This document shows positions 63,553 through 64,000 of a stretch of DNA of 64,000 bases, piece by piece. The stretch lies in contig NZ_CANMDS010000007.1 in NCBI RefSeq assembly GCF_947496725.1, positions 1 through 64,000 on the forward strand, in the 5' to 3' direction. A model generated the notes under the pieces. It was not told the origin of the DNA. It saw only the letters and a program-made list of their open reading frames with translations, and searched no databases. The stretch comes from an uncultured Dokdonia sp. (lineage in GTDB: Bacteria; Bacteroidota; Bacteroidia; Flavobacteriales; Flavobacteriaceae). The translations under genes and the position numbers were made by a program. Each line of letters opens with the position of its first letter. Positions within the stretch are counted from its first letter, which is position 1.

Positions 63553-63570
63553 ACGCTTTCGCGAAAGCGT
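63553..63570. repeat. Iterated palindrome, intergenic copy
   Basis: Perfect ACGCTTTCGCGAAAGCGT, four bases after the permease stop and ten before the terminator stem. Confidence 0.95.
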
Positions 63571-63580
63571 AATCAATCAC

Positions 63581-63609
63581 AATGCAACCTCAAAAGGGTT
63601 GCATTTTTT
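63581..63609 (+). terminator. Intrinsic terminator of the ABC exporter unit
   Basis: AATGCAACC with GGTTGCATT, loop of about seven bases, then T-run. Confidence 0.87.
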
Positions 63610-63773
63610 GTATATTCATTTCAGAAAACGGCCCTAGCGGTGACTTAAAAACCTAATGCTTTAATAATCTTGAGAAAGTGATGGTAGTTGAAACCCCGTT
63701 TATAGCTGAAAATTAAAAGGATAATACCCTGTAAAGTACTGTGAATCTTAAAAAATAACCTATTTTCGCGAGA

Positions 63774-64000
63774 ATGTCTATGACCTTTAAAGATCTCAAT
63801 CTCGATAAATTTTTGTGGAATGCCCTAGATGATATGGGGTACACACAACCTACTCCTATACAGGTAGATGCACTTGCGCCTGTAATGTCTGGAAGTGACG
63901 TAGTAGGAATTGCTCAAACCGGTACAGGTAAAACATTTGCATACCTCTTACCTATACTAAGAACATTACCATACTCAAGACAAGAAAACCCTCGTGTACT
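63774..64000 (+). CDS. DEAD-box RNA helicase, N-terminal part (runs off the window)
   Basis: The first 75 or so codons of a DEAD-box helicase. The Q motif is present (FKDLNLDKFLWNALDDMGYTQPTPIQ), followed by motif I IAQTGTGKTFAYLLPIL. RhlE/DeaD-type enzymes remodel RNA in ribosome assembly and decay. ATG 63774 is used; ATG 63780, two codons on, is possible. A TATTTTCG just upstream resembles a -7 box with one mismatch. Confidence 0.88.
   Translation, partial: MSMTFKDLNLDKFLWNALDDMGYTQPTPIQVDALAPVMSGSDVVGIAQTGTGKTFAYLLPILRTLPYSRQENPRV

Noticed and set aside
63763-63774. TTTTCGCGAGAA before the helicase start
   Set aside because: Breaks the core (GAGAA instead of GAAA); not counted as a palindrome copy, although it may be a remnant or part of the promoter.

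Overview
The window is a 64 kb piece of a marine-type Flavobacteriaceae (Bacteroidetes) chromosome. The evidence is TonB-dependent receptors with N-terminal carboxypeptidase-like domains, a DUF4249 lipoprotein, a CCC-motif/DUF2752 pair, the DUF6452-DUF6048 pair beside rlmD, promoters of the Bacteroidetes type (TTG, about 19-20 nt, TAnnTTTG), and few obvious Shine-Dalgarno sites. A Dokdonia-like genus is my best guess; that is inference. The window opens on the last bases of a 5S rRNA gene and closes inside a DEAD-box helicase gene.

Layout. 0.5-10.7 kb: a ZIP transporter, rRNA methyltransferases (THUMP type and RlmD) with two uncharacterised envelope genes, a mechanosensitive-channel-like protein, ornithine aminotransferase, an Smr protein and a lipoprotein with acidic calcium-type repeats. 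10.9-23.1 kb: cysteine desulfurase, two TonB-dependent receptors around an M23 peptidase and a DUF4249 lipoprotein, monomeric isocitrate dehydrogenase, and an unknown lipoprotein. 23.7-26.4 kb: translation genes (rplS, rpsT, two identical tRNA-Glu genes, proS). 26.4-36.4 kb: an Arg/Ser-rich lipoprotein, a FadL-like porin, FMN reductase, a GH13 amylase lipoprotein, menA, HU, and an fmt-recQ-NadR-like operon. 36.4-45.6 kb: DUF493, DUF4290, murA, glycerophosphodiesterase, the oxidative pentose phosphate genes (gnd divergent from zwf-pgl) and an ABC-F protein. 45.6-53.2 kb: a long minus-strand run with an exported M20 amidohydrolase set, a DoxX-like/SDR pair, a photolyase-SDR-SRPBCC group and an aquaporin. 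53.3-63.5 kb: DUF2911, lpdA, an A+T-rich accessory DUF6119-like gene, heme A synthase, a pRiA4b ORF-3-like protein, a YejK-type nucleoid protein, a kinase-like protein and an ABC exporter.

The most striking signal is a highly iterated palindrome with core TTTCGCGAAA, usually ACGCTTTCGCGAAAGCGT. I count 24 copies (16 with the perfect 16-mer CGCTTTCGCGAAAGCG), about one per 2.7 kb. Fourteen are between genes, most within a few bases to about 20 bases of a stop codon and separate from the real terminators. Ten lie in or at the edge of reading frames and are read in all three frames as AFAKA, RFRES or TLSRKR. It behaves like a genome-wide DNA signal, comparable in style to HIP1 or DNA uptake sequences, not like a gene-specific operator. 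Other points of interest are a MurA with Asp in place of the catalytic Cys, an SDR lacking its catalytic Tyr, a protein-kinase-like orphan, and the DUF6119-like gene.
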